NCBI GenBank assembly: GCA_018716365.1
Contig: DVKA01000162.1
Span: forward strand, 1-5,794
Source: Candidatus Caccocola faecipullorum
GTDB taxonomy: Bacteria > Synergistota > Synergistia > Synergistales > Synergistaceae
Direction of reading: 5' to 3'
DNA length: 5,794 nt
Shown in pieces: positions 1 through 5,543 of the stretch. Under the pieces are notes generated by a model. The model saw nothing but the letters and a program-made list of their open reading frames with translations. It was not told where the DNA came from and made no database searches. How positions within the stretch are numbered: position 1 is the first letter of the stretch; the number at the start of each line of letters is the position of its first letter. The position numbers and the translations under genes were made by a program.

Positions 1-36
1 GTGCTGAGCTTCTACACCAGGAGGAACGACGAATGA
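1..36 (+). CDS. rsmD: C-terminal end of an upstream gene, probably 16S rRNA m2G966 methyltransferase RsmD (partial)
   Basis: Frame 1 is open from the window edge and ends in TGA at 34-36, giving the 11-residue tail VLSFYTRRNDE. The stop overlaps the coaD start as ATGA (33-36), an arrangement typical of translationally coupled genes. The identification rests on two weak points. First, rsmD directly precedes coaD in many Firmicutes and related bacteria (ylbH-coaD in B. subtilis). Second, RsmD proteins often end in a beta-strand like 'TVLSFY' followed by a short charged tail. Only 11 residues are visible, so the gene's presence is more secure than its name. Confidence 0.45.
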   Translation: MLSFYTRRNDE

Positions 37-521
37 TCAGAGCCGTGTACCCCGGCTCGTTCGACCCGATAACGAACGGCCACATCTATATATCAGAGCG
101 AGCGGCGGCGCTCTTCGACGAACTCATCGTCGCAGTGCTCGTCAACCCCGAGAAGCGCTCGACCTTCAGCGAGGAGGAACGCCAGATAATGGCGCGCGAG
201 GCGCTCGTCCATCTTCCGAACGTCAAGGTCAAATACTTCAACGGCCTGCTCGTCGACTTCATGCGCCAGCAGCAGAGCCGCATAATAATCCGCGGCCTGC
301 GCGCCCTCTCCGACTTCGAATACGAATTCCAGCTCGCGCAGATGAACCGCCAGCTCGCGCCGGAGATAGAGACCTTCTTCATCGCCACCGACGCGAAATA
401 TTCATACCTGTCGAGCCGCGGCATAAAAGCCGCCTTCCAGTTCGGTGGAGCCGTGCGCGACATGGTTCCCCCCGGAGTCTACCGCCGCCTGAGGGAAAGG
501 ATACCTCCGCGGGAGATATAG
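33..521 (+). CDS. coaD: Phosphopantetheine adenylyltransferase (CoaD)
   Basis: This cytoplasmic enzyme transfers AMP from ATP to 4'-phosphopantetheine, giving dephospho-CoA and pyrophosphate, the penultimate step of CoA synthesis. The 162-residue length is normal for bacterial CoaD (about 160). The N-terminus has the nucleotidyltransferase signature: YPGSFDPITNGH at residues 6-17, with the T/HxGH motif as T14-N-G-H17. A central RGLRALSDFEYEFQLAQMNR block (about residues 88-107) and a YLSSRGIK segment near residues 124-131 match the family's substrate-binding and ATP-contacting (ISS-like) regions. The start at 33 is supported by the Shine-Dalgarno sequence AGGAGGA at 19-25, seven nt upstream, and by the ATGA overlap with the previous gene. 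No promoter is visible in the 32 upstream bases, so it is probably co-transcribed with the upstream gene. A terminator follows at 585-628. The identification is secure. Confidence 0.97.
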   Translation: MIRAVYPGSFDPITNGHIYISERAAALFDELIVAVLVNPEKRSTFSEEERQIMAREALVHLPNVKVKYFNGLLVDFMRQQQSRIIIRGLRALSDFEYEFQLAQMNRQLAPEIETFFIATDAKYSYLSSRGIKAAFQFGGAVRDMVPPGVYRRLRERIPPREI

Positions 522-544
522 GCGGGCGTCACCGCTGGGAACGG

Positions 545-572
545 TGTGCGCGCGAAACACATCCCGCGCACA
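545..572 (+). other. Perfect 8-bp inverted repeat (possible RNA hairpin) downstream of coaD
   Basis: TGTGCGCG (545-552) is exactly complementary to CGCGCACA (565-572), with a 12-nt loop. A smaller stem, CACCG/CGGTG (530-534 / 542-546), shares bases 545-546 with it, so the two cannot both form fully. There is no T-run directly after the repeat, so it is not itself an intrinsic terminator. It may stabilise the 3' end of the coaD mRNA, or it may be incidental in GC-rich DNA. Confidence 0.4.
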
Positions 573-584
573 AACATTTACGGT

Positions 585-628
585 AAAGAGGCGAATCCGG
601 CGCATGGTTCCGCCTCTTTTTTATTTTT
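585..628 (+). terminator. Intrinsic terminator after coaD
   Basis: AAAGAGGCG (585-593) pairs perfectly with CGCCTCTTT (611-619). The stem can continue past one bulged C (610) through AATC/GGTT (594-597 / 606-609, one G-U pair), closing an 8-nt loop at 598-605. The right arm runs into T617-T622, then A, then five more T (624-628). This is a classic GC-rich hairpin with a U-tract. It ends the rsmD-coaD unit and insulates it from the peptidase gene. Confidence 0.88.
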
Positions 629-660
629 CACGCACGGAACAAAAACGCCGCGATTGCGCG

Positions 661-669
661 TGATATAAT
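661..669 (+). promoter_or_regulatory. Extended -10 promoter of the exported peptidase gene
   Basis: TGATATAAT at 661-669 is a consensus TG-n extended -10 element, with TATAAT at 664-669. No recognisable -35 hexamer lies 16-18 nt upstream, where the sequence is an A-run near 640-646. An extended -10 is known to compensate for that. Transcription would start near 676, giving a leader of about 24 nt carrying the GGAGG at 689-693. The site lies 33 bp after the coaD terminator, so the peptidase is an independent transcription unit. Confidence 0.75.
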
Positions 670-699
670 GAACGTGATTTATAAATGTGGAGGATTTTT

Positions 700-2352
700 A
701 TGAAAAAGTACATCGCCGCGCTGTTCTTCGTAATATTCACGTTTGCCGCCTCCGCCGAAGCTTTCACTCCAGCGCCGCTCAATCCGGATTTTATAAAATG
801 GCGCGAGGGCGCGACAAAGGAAGCGCAAAATGCGGAAAGCGCGAAAGCCCGCTCCGCTTCGCCGGTTTTACGCGGCGGGGCGGCTCCGGCTCCGAAAGAT
901 ATGTCGCATTTGAAGAATGCGGATTTTTCGATGTTTCTGAACGAAGCGCTCACAGACGGCTCGCGTCCCGCGGCGCGCGCTCTTTCGCTTGATTCTGCCG
1001 CGGCGCTGCCAGTTTCCTACGACCTGCGCGAGGAGGGGCGCGTCACGCCGGTGCGCCATCAGGGGGGATCACCTCTCTGCTGGATCTTTGCGACGAACGC
1101 ATCGCTCGAATCTAACCTGCTGACGCAGGGGCGCGGCGAGTACGACCTTTCAGAATATCTCTTCGGATATATGAGCCTTCAGGACGTATCCGAGGACAAA
1201 CCGTCGTTTTCGGTCTCTGTGGATGTAATCTGTAAGAACGGAATAGGGCTGTCGGCCGGAAATTTCGATCTAACTACTGCTTTCATGGCGCGCGGAGACG
1301 GGCCGGTCTTTGAGGCAGAGGCTCCTTTTCCTTACGACTGGTGGAAACAGATAATGAAATTTTACCGTCCGTCGGATTTTACGCCGCGCTTCGTGCTCGA
1401 TAACGTTTATCTGCTTGACTTCTCGAATCCGGCCGTTATAAAGGCCGCTGTCATGAAGTATGGGGCTGTTCAATGCAGTATCTATGCTGGCTATTATGCG
1501 GATGTTGAGAACGTAAAATCGTATTTTTATTCTTCTGAGGCGACATCTATCAGCCACTGCGTGGCGATAGTTGGATGGGACGACGATTATTCGAAAGATA
1601 ATTTTGTCGGGGTGAAGGACGGCGAAGTGCCCAAGAGTAACGGCGCGTGGCTGATACGCGACAGCTACGGCAGCGGTCCTGGCAGCGCGCACGGCGATGG
1701 ATATTTCTATATTTCATACGAAGAAGGTTCTTTGGCTTACCCCGCCGTCTTCATTGCCGGCGCGGAGGCCGTTGCCGGAGAGCACGTCTACGAGTACGAC
1801 CCGTTGGGAAGCGTCAACGACTTGGATTGCGGTTCGGAGACGGCTTGGGGGGCAAACGTATTCACCGCGAAGCGCGGCGAACGGATAAACGCGGTCAGCT
1901 TTTGGGCGAACTCGCCCGGCACGAGCTACGAAGTGACGGTTGAGACAGGGCTCACGGAAGGCTCGCCGCGCGGCGTGGTCGCAGCCTCCGCAAGCGGCGT
2001 GCTCGCGCTTTCGGGTTATGCGAGGATTGAGCTTCCTTCTCCGGCTTTCGTGCGCGCGGGCGAGGATTTCTCCGTCGTCCTGAAGGTTACGACGCCGGGC
2101 TATAAATCCCCGCTCGCCTACGAGTATGCGGAAGAGGGCTACACAGAGAAGGCCGTGAACAATCCCGGCAAGTCGTTCTGTTCCACGGACGGCGAGAACT
2201 GGGAGAGCATCGGCGAGCTCGGCGACCTTTGCATCAAGGCCTACGGCACGGCGGAAAGCACGGGCGGCGGAGGCTGCGACGCTTTTGGCGGCGGCGCTGT
2301 GATGCTCGCGGCTGTCGCCTTCTTCGCCGCGGCGCGAGTGCGGCGCAAATAG
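700..2352 (+). CDS. Secreted papain-family (C1) cysteine peptidase with lectin-like domain and Synergist-CTERM-type sorting signal
   Basis: 550 residues. A Sec signal peptide spans residues 1-21 (MKK, hydrophobic core, A19-E-A21 cleavage site). A probable propeptide follows, starting PLNPDFIKW and including PAPKDMSHL. The C1 peptidase domain covers about residues 103-350: LPVSYDLR, oxyanion Gln121 and nucleophile Cys127 in HQGGSPLCWIFA, and His286 in SHCVAIVGWDD. The third active-site position, normally Asn in NSWG, is Asp321 in RDSYG. A lectin-like domain of the type fused to such bacterial C1 peptidases follows (about 361-515; YDPLG, AWGANVFTA, SFWANSPGTSYEV, LKVTTPGY, LCIKAYG). The tail (521-550) resembles a Synergist-CTERM anchor. 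I chose the ATG at 700 because GGAGG at 689-693 lies 6 nt upstream and the product begins with a good signal peptide; the in-frame ATG at 685 precedes that site. Substrate is unknown; nutritional protein degradation at the cell surface is inferred. Confidence 0.9.
   Translation: MKKYIAALFFVIFTFAASAEAFTPAPLNPDFIKWREGATKEAQNAESAKARSASPVLRGGAAPAPKDMSHLKNADFSMFLNEALTDGSRPAARALSLDSAAALPVSYDLREEGRVTPVRHQGGSPLCWIFATNASLESNLLTQGRGEYDLSEYLFGYMSLQDVSEDKPSFSVSVDVICKNGIGLSAGNFDLTTAFMARGDGPVFEAEAPFPYDWWKQIMKFYRPSDFTPRFVLDNVYLLDFSNPAVIKAAVMKYGAVQCSIYAGYYADVENVKSYFYSSEATSISHCVAIVGWDDDYSKDNFVGVKDGEVPKSNGAWLIRDSYGSGPGSAHGDGYFYISYEEGSLAYPAVFIAGAEAVAGEHVYEYDPLGSVNDLDCGSETAWGANVFTAKRGERINAVSFWANSPGTSYEVTVETGLTEGSPRGVVAASASGVLALSGYARIELPSPAFVRAGEDFSVVLKVTTPGYKSPLAYEYAEEGYTEKAVNNPGKSFCSTDGENWESIGELGDLCIKAYGTAESTGGGGCDAFGGGAVMLAAVAFFAAARVRRK
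2260..2349 (+). other. C-terminal sorting/anchoring signal of the peptidase (Synergist-CTERM-like)
   Basis: Residues 521-550 of the peptidase run from a Gly-rich stretch with one cysteine (TGGGGCDAFGGG, Cys526) to a hydrophobic segment of about 14 residues (AVMLAAVAFFAAA) and a basic end (RVRRK). This tripartite layout is that of processed C-terminal signals such as GlyGly-CTERM, MYXO-CTERM and Synergist-CTERM. A GC(D/N)A-type core followed by an Ala/Leu helix and Arg-rich tail is what I know of the Synergistota version. By analogy the helix would be removed by a membrane protease and the protein left at the surface; that fate is inferred. Confidence 0.75.
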
Positions 2353-2377
2353 CGGATTTTTGTGAAATGACAAAGAA

Positions 2378-2408
2378 GGGGAAGGCTTAGCGCCATCCCC
2401 GTTTTTTT
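2378..2408. terminator. Hairpin terminator between the convergent peptidase and tmcAL genes
   Basis: GGGGAAGGC (2378-2386) pairs with GCCATCCCC (2392-2400) around a 5-nt loop, with a single A-A mismatch. On the plus strand it is followed by G and T2402-T2408, making a good intrinsic terminator for the peptidase gene. Read on the minus strand the same stem is followed by TTCTTTG, a weaker U-rich tract. It may therefore also end tmcAL, whose stop codon (TGA, complement of 2431-2433) lies about 30 bp before the hairpin in that direction. The plus-strand role is well supported; the minus-strand role is tentative. Confidence 0.82.
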
Positions 2409-2430
2409 GATGGTCGTACATCGAGCGCCG

Positions 2431-3642
2431 TCACGCGATTATCACTCGGCGTTTGTGTTCCTCTCCGAAGCGCCCGTTCGGTACGAGTTCTTCCCACAAT
2501 TCGCAGGCGAGCAGCTCGAATCTCGCGCACTCCGCCGCGTAGGGGGAAATGCGCGCCGCCTGCCCGTACGTCGTGACGATGGGCAGTGCGGCATTTTTTT
2601 TCATCTCGTGCAGCAGCGCGCGCCCCGTCTCGTTCATCGCGAGCGGTCTGATGTACGGCGGGCCGAGGCGCTGAGCCGCGCGGTTGAACCAATGGCCGAA
2701 GCCGAGCGCGGCGTGGACGGCGGCGCGGCGGATCCGCCCCGCAGGGTATCGTTTCGACGTGCATGCGTCCGTCCACTCATCGAAGCTGCGCGCGGAGAGC
2801 GCCGCTTCGCGCATCCTGTATTCTATGCCTTCGGAGATTTCCGCGAAGCCGCGCAGCTCCTCCGGCGAGGCGCGCAGCAGCACGGCGCGCAGCAGTTTCC
2901 ACCAATTCCCGTGATCTATGCAAAGCCTTCCGTCGCCTAGCGCGCGTTTTAATAGGAGAGCAGATTTTTCAGGCACTGCTTTGAACGCCTCGTCCGTCCT
3001 GCCTTCGCGCAGAGCGCGGCGGATTGCGGCGGCGCTCGAAATTTCTTCGAGCTTCTCGCTGTTGTAGGCCGCGCCGGAGCGGAGCACGGGCAGCGGCGCG
3101 AGCGCGCATTTTTTTTTCTTCACGCGAGCCATGTATGCGAGCGCGAGCGTGTTGTTGCTGCCCGCGAGTACGCGCGCGCTTCCGGGAATTATTTCCTCCG
3201 CGGCGCGCGCCCGCGCTTCGACGAAGGAGAATCCCTCTGCAAGATGTTTTTTCAGCGACTGCTTGAAAGCCTCGGGCTCTTCGAGTATCATATCAATGAT
3301 ACTGTCTGTCAGACAGTGCGGGGTCTCTGCGCCAAATGACAGGTGCGAGACTGAGCGCGAGGCGGCGAGGATGTCGACGGCTCCGTTTGCAAAAACTCCG
3401 GCGTTGTGCGCCGAGAAAATGACGGGAAGTTCCAGGACGAGGTCGGCTCCATATGCGAGCGCGGTTTGCGCGCGCATCCATTTGTCCGCAAGCGCCGGCT
3501 CTCCGCGCTGGACGAAATCTGACGACAGCACGGCGACGGCGGCCTGCGCGCCGCAGAGCTCGCGGGCTCTGCGTATGTGGAGCAGGTGTCCTTTATGGAA
3601 CGGGTTATATTCGGCGACGATCCCGACGACGGGATATAGCAT
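2431..3642 (-). CDS. tmcAL: tRNA(Met) cytidine acetate ligase TmcAL (YlbM, nucleotidyltransferase family)
   Basis: TmcAL activates acetate with ATP, forming an acetyl-adenylate intermediate, and acetylates the wobble cytidine (C34) of elongator tRNA(Met) to ac4C, preventing misreading of AUA. The N-terminus shows the family signature GIVAEYNPFHKGH with HxGH at residues 16-19. It is followed by FVQRGEPALADKW, the family's second conserved block (SSD where I expect SGN just before it), LVLELP, LSFGAET, a SNNTLALAY segment, and the C-terminal PPYIRPLAMNETGR. Length is 403 residues from the ATG at 3642, against about 415 for B. subtilis YlbM. I prefer this start because it places the EYNPFH motif about 11 residues in, as in relatives, and GGTG/AGGA-like sequences precede it. 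An ATG at 3669 would add nine residues but lacks a Shine-Dalgarno. It is convergent with the peptidase and divergent from ackA. Coding-strand A-runs occur at 2594-2601 and 3109-3117. Confidence 0.92.
   Translation of the reverse strand: MLYPVVGIVAEYNPFHKGHLLHIRRARELCGAQAAVAVLSSDFVQRGEPALADKWMRAQTALAYGADLVLELPVIFSAHNAGVFANGAVDILAASRSVSHLSFGAETPHCLTDSIIDMILEEPEAFKQSLKKHLAEGFSFVEARARAAEEIIPGSARVLAGSNNTLALAYMARVKKKKCALAPLPVLRSGAAYNSEKLEEISSAAAIRRALREGRTDEAFKAVPEKSALLLKRALGDGRLCIDHGNWWKLLRAVLLRASPEELRGFAEISEGIEYRMREAALSARSFDEWTDACTSKRYPAGRIRRAAVHAALGFGHWFNRAAQRLGPPYIRPLAMNETGRALLHEMKKNAALPIVTTYGQAARISPYAAECARFELLACELWEELVPNGRFGEEHKRRVIIA
3301..3317. repeat. 17-bp perfect palindrome inside tmcAL
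   Basis: ACTGTCTG (3301-3308) and CAGACAGT (3310-3317) are exact inverted copies around one central T. The size and symmetry are operator-like, but the site lies in the middle of the tmcAL coding region, where it encodes part of CLTDS. A regulatory role is not supported by position, and no second copy was noticed in the window. Confidence 0.35.
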
Positions 3643-3664
3643 AAAGTTTTCACCGTCCTTTCCT

Positions 3665-3694
3665 TTCATAAGGATAACACAGCGGCGGTACGAT
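3665..3694 (+). promoter_or_regulatory. Weak candidate promoter for ackA
   Basis: TTCATA (3665-3670) and TACGAT (3689-3694) each match four of six consensus bases, with an 18-nt spacer. This would give a start near 3701, just at the AGGGAGG ribosome site (3701-3707). A GATAAT at 3692-3697 is a competing -10 but has no -35 partner at normal distance and would start transcription inside the ribosome site. ackA must be transcribed from within or near this 78-bp divergent gap, since its upstream neighbour is on the other strand. The exact elements remain uncertain. Confidence 0.3.
3671..3679 (-). promoter_or_regulatory. Possible extended -10 promoter for tmcAL
   Basis: On the minus strand, TGTTATCCT (from 3679 down to 3671) has the TG-n extension and a TATCCT hexamer matching four of six consensus positions. 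No -35 element is evident upstream. Transcription would begin near 3664, leaving a leader of about 20 nt before the ATG at 3642 and placing the alternative ATG at 3669 outside the transcript. The match is modest. Confidence 0.35.
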
Positions 3695-3720
3695 AATTTA
3701 AGGGAGGCAATCCAGTTCTA

Positions 3721-4923
3721 ATGAAAATTCTTGTTCTCAACTGCGGAAGCTCTTCGCTGAAGTATCAGCTCATCGACATGGAAGGCGAGAAGGTCCTTGC
3801 TAAAGGGCTCGTCGAACGCATCGGCATCGAAGGCTCGCGCATCAAGCACACGAAGACCGGCCTCGACGCCGTGACGCGCGAAGTTCCCTTCCCCGACCAC
3901 TCGGCCGCTATCAAGTACGTCCTCGACATCCTCGTCGATCCCGAGCTCGGCGTCCTCAAGAGCCTCGACGAACTCGGCGCGACGGGCCACCGCATAGTCC
4001 ACGGCGGAGAGAAGTTCACGAAGTCCGTCCTCGTCACGCCCGAAGTCGTCAAGGGCATCGAGGAAGTCATTCCTCTCGCGCCGCTCCACAACCCCGCAAA
4101 CCTCATGGGCCTCAAGGCCGTCATGGACGTCCTTCCCGGCAAGCCGAACGTCGTCGTCTTCGACACGGCCTTCCACCAGACCATGCCGCCCAAGGCCTTC
4201 ATCTACGGCATCCCCTACGAGTACTATGAGAAAGACCGCATCCGCCGCTACGGCTTCCACGGTACGAGCCACGGATATGTTGCGAACCGCGCCGCTGAGA
4301 TACTCGGCAAGGATATAAAGGACCTTAAGATAGTCACCTGCCACCTCGGCAACGGTAGCTCCATCACCGCGGTTGACGGCGGCAAATGCGTAGACACCTC
4401 CATGGGCATGGGCACCGGCGAAGGCCTCCTCATGGGCACGCGCAGCGGCAACGTCGACCCGCTCGTCATGATCAACCTCATGGAGAAGCTCGGCGACGCG
4501 CAGAAGGTCAGCGAAGTCGTACACAAGCAGTCCGGCCTCCTCGGAGTCTCCGGCGTTTCGAGCGACCTCCGCGACGTTGAGGAAGCCGCGGCGAAGGGAT
4601 GCGAGCGCTCCAAGATCGCTCAGGACATCCTCATCACCGGCGTCAAGAAGTACATCGCCTCCTACGCCGCCGAGATGGGCGGAGTAGACGTCGTCGTCTT
4701 CACGGCGGGCATCGGCGAGAACGGCATCACCTTCCGCGAGGCCGTCTGCAAGGACATGGAATTCATGGGCATCAAGTTCGACGCCGAAAAGAACAACTGC
4801 CGCGGCAAAGAAGTCGTCATCAGCACGCCCGACTCGAAGGTCACCGTCATGGTAGTCCCGACCGACGAAGAGATGGCGATCGCGCGCGACACGAAGAGAT
4901 GCGTGGAGGAAGCCGGCAAGTAA
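3721..4923 (+). CDS. ackA: Acetate kinase (AckA)
   Basis: Cytoplasmic enzyme interconverting acetyl phosphate + ADP and acetate + ATP; in fermenters it is the substrate-level ATP step after phosphotransacetylase. Its 400 residues align without numbering shift to the Methanosarcina thermophila enzyme: Asn7 in NCGSSS, Arg91 in GHRIVHGG, Asp148 in FDTAFH, His180 in GFHGTSH, CHLGNGSS (207-214), Arg241 in MGTRSG and Glu384 in TDEE are all present. An oddity is DTSMGMGTGEG at 225-235, where most acetate kinases have DTSMGFTPLEG. Position 232, the proline of the acetate methyl pocket in M. thermophila, is Thr here, while pocket residues Val93, Leu122 and Phe179 are kept. The start is the only in-frame ATG near the canonical N-terminus; its AGGGAGG ribosome site (3701-3707) sits rather far away, 13 nt. 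Strong preference for C-ending codons suggests high expression. No pta gene is visible in the window. ylbN follows after 3 nt. Confidence 0.97.
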   Translation: MKILVLNCGSSSLKYQLIDMEGEKVLAKGLVERIGIEGSRIKHTKTGLDAVTREVPFPDHSAAIKYVLDILVDPELGVLKSLDELGATGHRIVHGGEKFTKSVLVTPEVVKGIEEVIPLAPLHNPANLMGLKAVMDVLPGKPNVVVFDTAFHQTMPPKAFIYGIPYEYYEKDRIRRYGFHGTSHGYVANRAAEILGKDIKDLKIVTCHLGNGSSITAVDGGKCVDTSMGMGTGEGLLMGTRSGNVDPLVMINLMEKLGDAQKVSEVVHKQSGLLGVSGVSSDLRDVEEAAAKGCERSKIAQDILITGVKKYIASYAAEMGGVDVVVFTAGIGENGITFREAVCKDMEFMGIKFDAEKNNCRGKEVVISTPDSKVTVMVVPTDEEMAIARDTKRCVEEAGK

Positions 4924-4926
4924 GAA

Positions 4927-5505
4927 ATGCCAGAATATCTTGAATCTGCTCCCAAAAGCTGGAAATGCAGGCTCGTGCTCGCCGCCGTCCCGCGCGACGG
5001 CGCGCCGTACGAAGACGAGTTCTCTCTGCCCTTCGACAGGGCCGTCAGCTATTGGGATCAGATATACCAACCGCTCTCTGATTTGAACGTCAGGGTGATG
5101 GCCTTCCGCTCCGAGGGGCGCGTAGTCGCCGAGGTCTCCGTCGAGACGGAGGTCGAAGCGCCTTGCGCGCGCTGCCTCGAACCTGCGAGAAGCCGTATAA
5201 AGGGCGAGCTCCGCTACATTTTCTCGCTGCGCCGCGACGAGCAGCTGCGCGAGAAAAACGAGGGCGAGCAGGACGGCGACGAGGAGATAATCCTTCTCGA
5301 CTCGTGGGAGGACGAAATAGATTTGGCGCAGATGGTGTGGGAGACGCTGATAACGGCGCTCCCCGCCGCGCTTCTCTGTTTGCCCGGCTGCCGCGGCCTC
5401 TGCCCGCAGTGCGGCGCGAACCTCAACAAAGGCCCGTGCTCCTGCAAAAGCGAGAACGGAGACCCGCGTTTTGAAGTCCTGCGGAAATTTATGGAGAATC
5501 AATAA
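4927..5505 (+). CDS. ylbN: DUF177 / YceD family protein (YlbN), large-subunit rRNA accumulation factor
   Basis: 192 residues, of the DUF177 family that is almost always encoded beside rpmF. In E. coli and plants the family is linked to 23S rRNA accumulation or processing; the molecular activity is not established. The sequence shows CARCLEP (Cys80, Cys83) in the middle, an acidic linker (about residues 104-133), and the C-terminal block GLCPQCGANLNKGPCSC (Cys159, 162, 171, 173, with Cys151 and Cys155 just before) ending in the DPRFEVLRKF motif. The paired cysteines suggest metal binding, which is an inference. It begins 3 nt after the ackA stop. The nearest good Shine-Dalgarno, GGAGGA at 4905-4910 within ackA, is 16 nt from the start, so translation may depend on coupling to ackA. 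The next ATG would remove 57 residues, so this start is preferred. Family assignment is secure; role comes from homologues. Confidence 0.93.
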   Translation: MPEYLESAPKSWKCRLVLAAVPRDGAPYEDEFSLPFDRAVSYWDQIYQPLSDLNVRVMAFRSEGRVVAEVSVETEVEAPCARCLEPARSRIKGELRYIFSLRRDEQLREKNEGEQDGDEEIILLDSWEDEIDLAQMVWETLITALPAALLCLPGCRGLCPQCGANLNKGPCSCKSENGDPRFEVLRKFMENQ

Positions 5506-5534
5506 AAATAAATACTGCAAAAAACTGGAAGTAG

Positions 5535-5543
5535 TGATACAAT
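5535..5543 (+). promoter_or_regulatory. Extended -10 promoter in front of rpmF
   Basis: TGATACAAT at 5535-5543 is a TG-n extended -10, with TACAAT matching five of six consensus bases. CTGCAA at 5515-5520 is a poor -35 at 17-nt spacing (three of six). Transcription would start near 5550, giving a leader of about 43 nt. It differs by one base from the peptidase promoter at 661-669. It would let rpmF be expressed independently of, and in addition to, read-through from ackA-ylbN; there is no terminator between ylbN and rpmF. Confidence 0.6.

Noticed and set aside
685..699. Upstream ATG at 685 for the peptidase
   Set aside because: The GGAGG at 689-693 lies downstream of this ATG, and the ATG at 700 yields a proper signal peptide start (MKK).
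1714..2421. 235-codon open frame on the minus strand under the peptidase
   Set aside because: It lies antisense to the lectin-like domain, runs through the terminator hairpin, and has an Arg/Ala-rich product without family features.
2407..2940. 177-codon plus-strand open frame opposite tmcAL
   Set aside because: The minus-strand tmcAL has clear family motifs throughout; this frame has an Arg-rich, motif-free product and begins next to a terminator T-run.
3643..3669. Upstream ATG at 3669 for tmcAL
   Set aside because: It has no Shine-Dalgarno, and the candidate -10 ends two bases away. The start at 3642 matches the usual distance to the EYNPFH motif. Rejection is moderate, not firm.
3718..5520. 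600-codon open frame on the minus strand across ackA and ylbN
   Set aside because: It is codon-for-codon antisense to two clearly real genes that happen to share a frame. It stays open because those genes avoid TTA, CTA and TCA codons. The product is low-complexity, rich in Ala, Asp, Arg and Val, with no recognisable motif.
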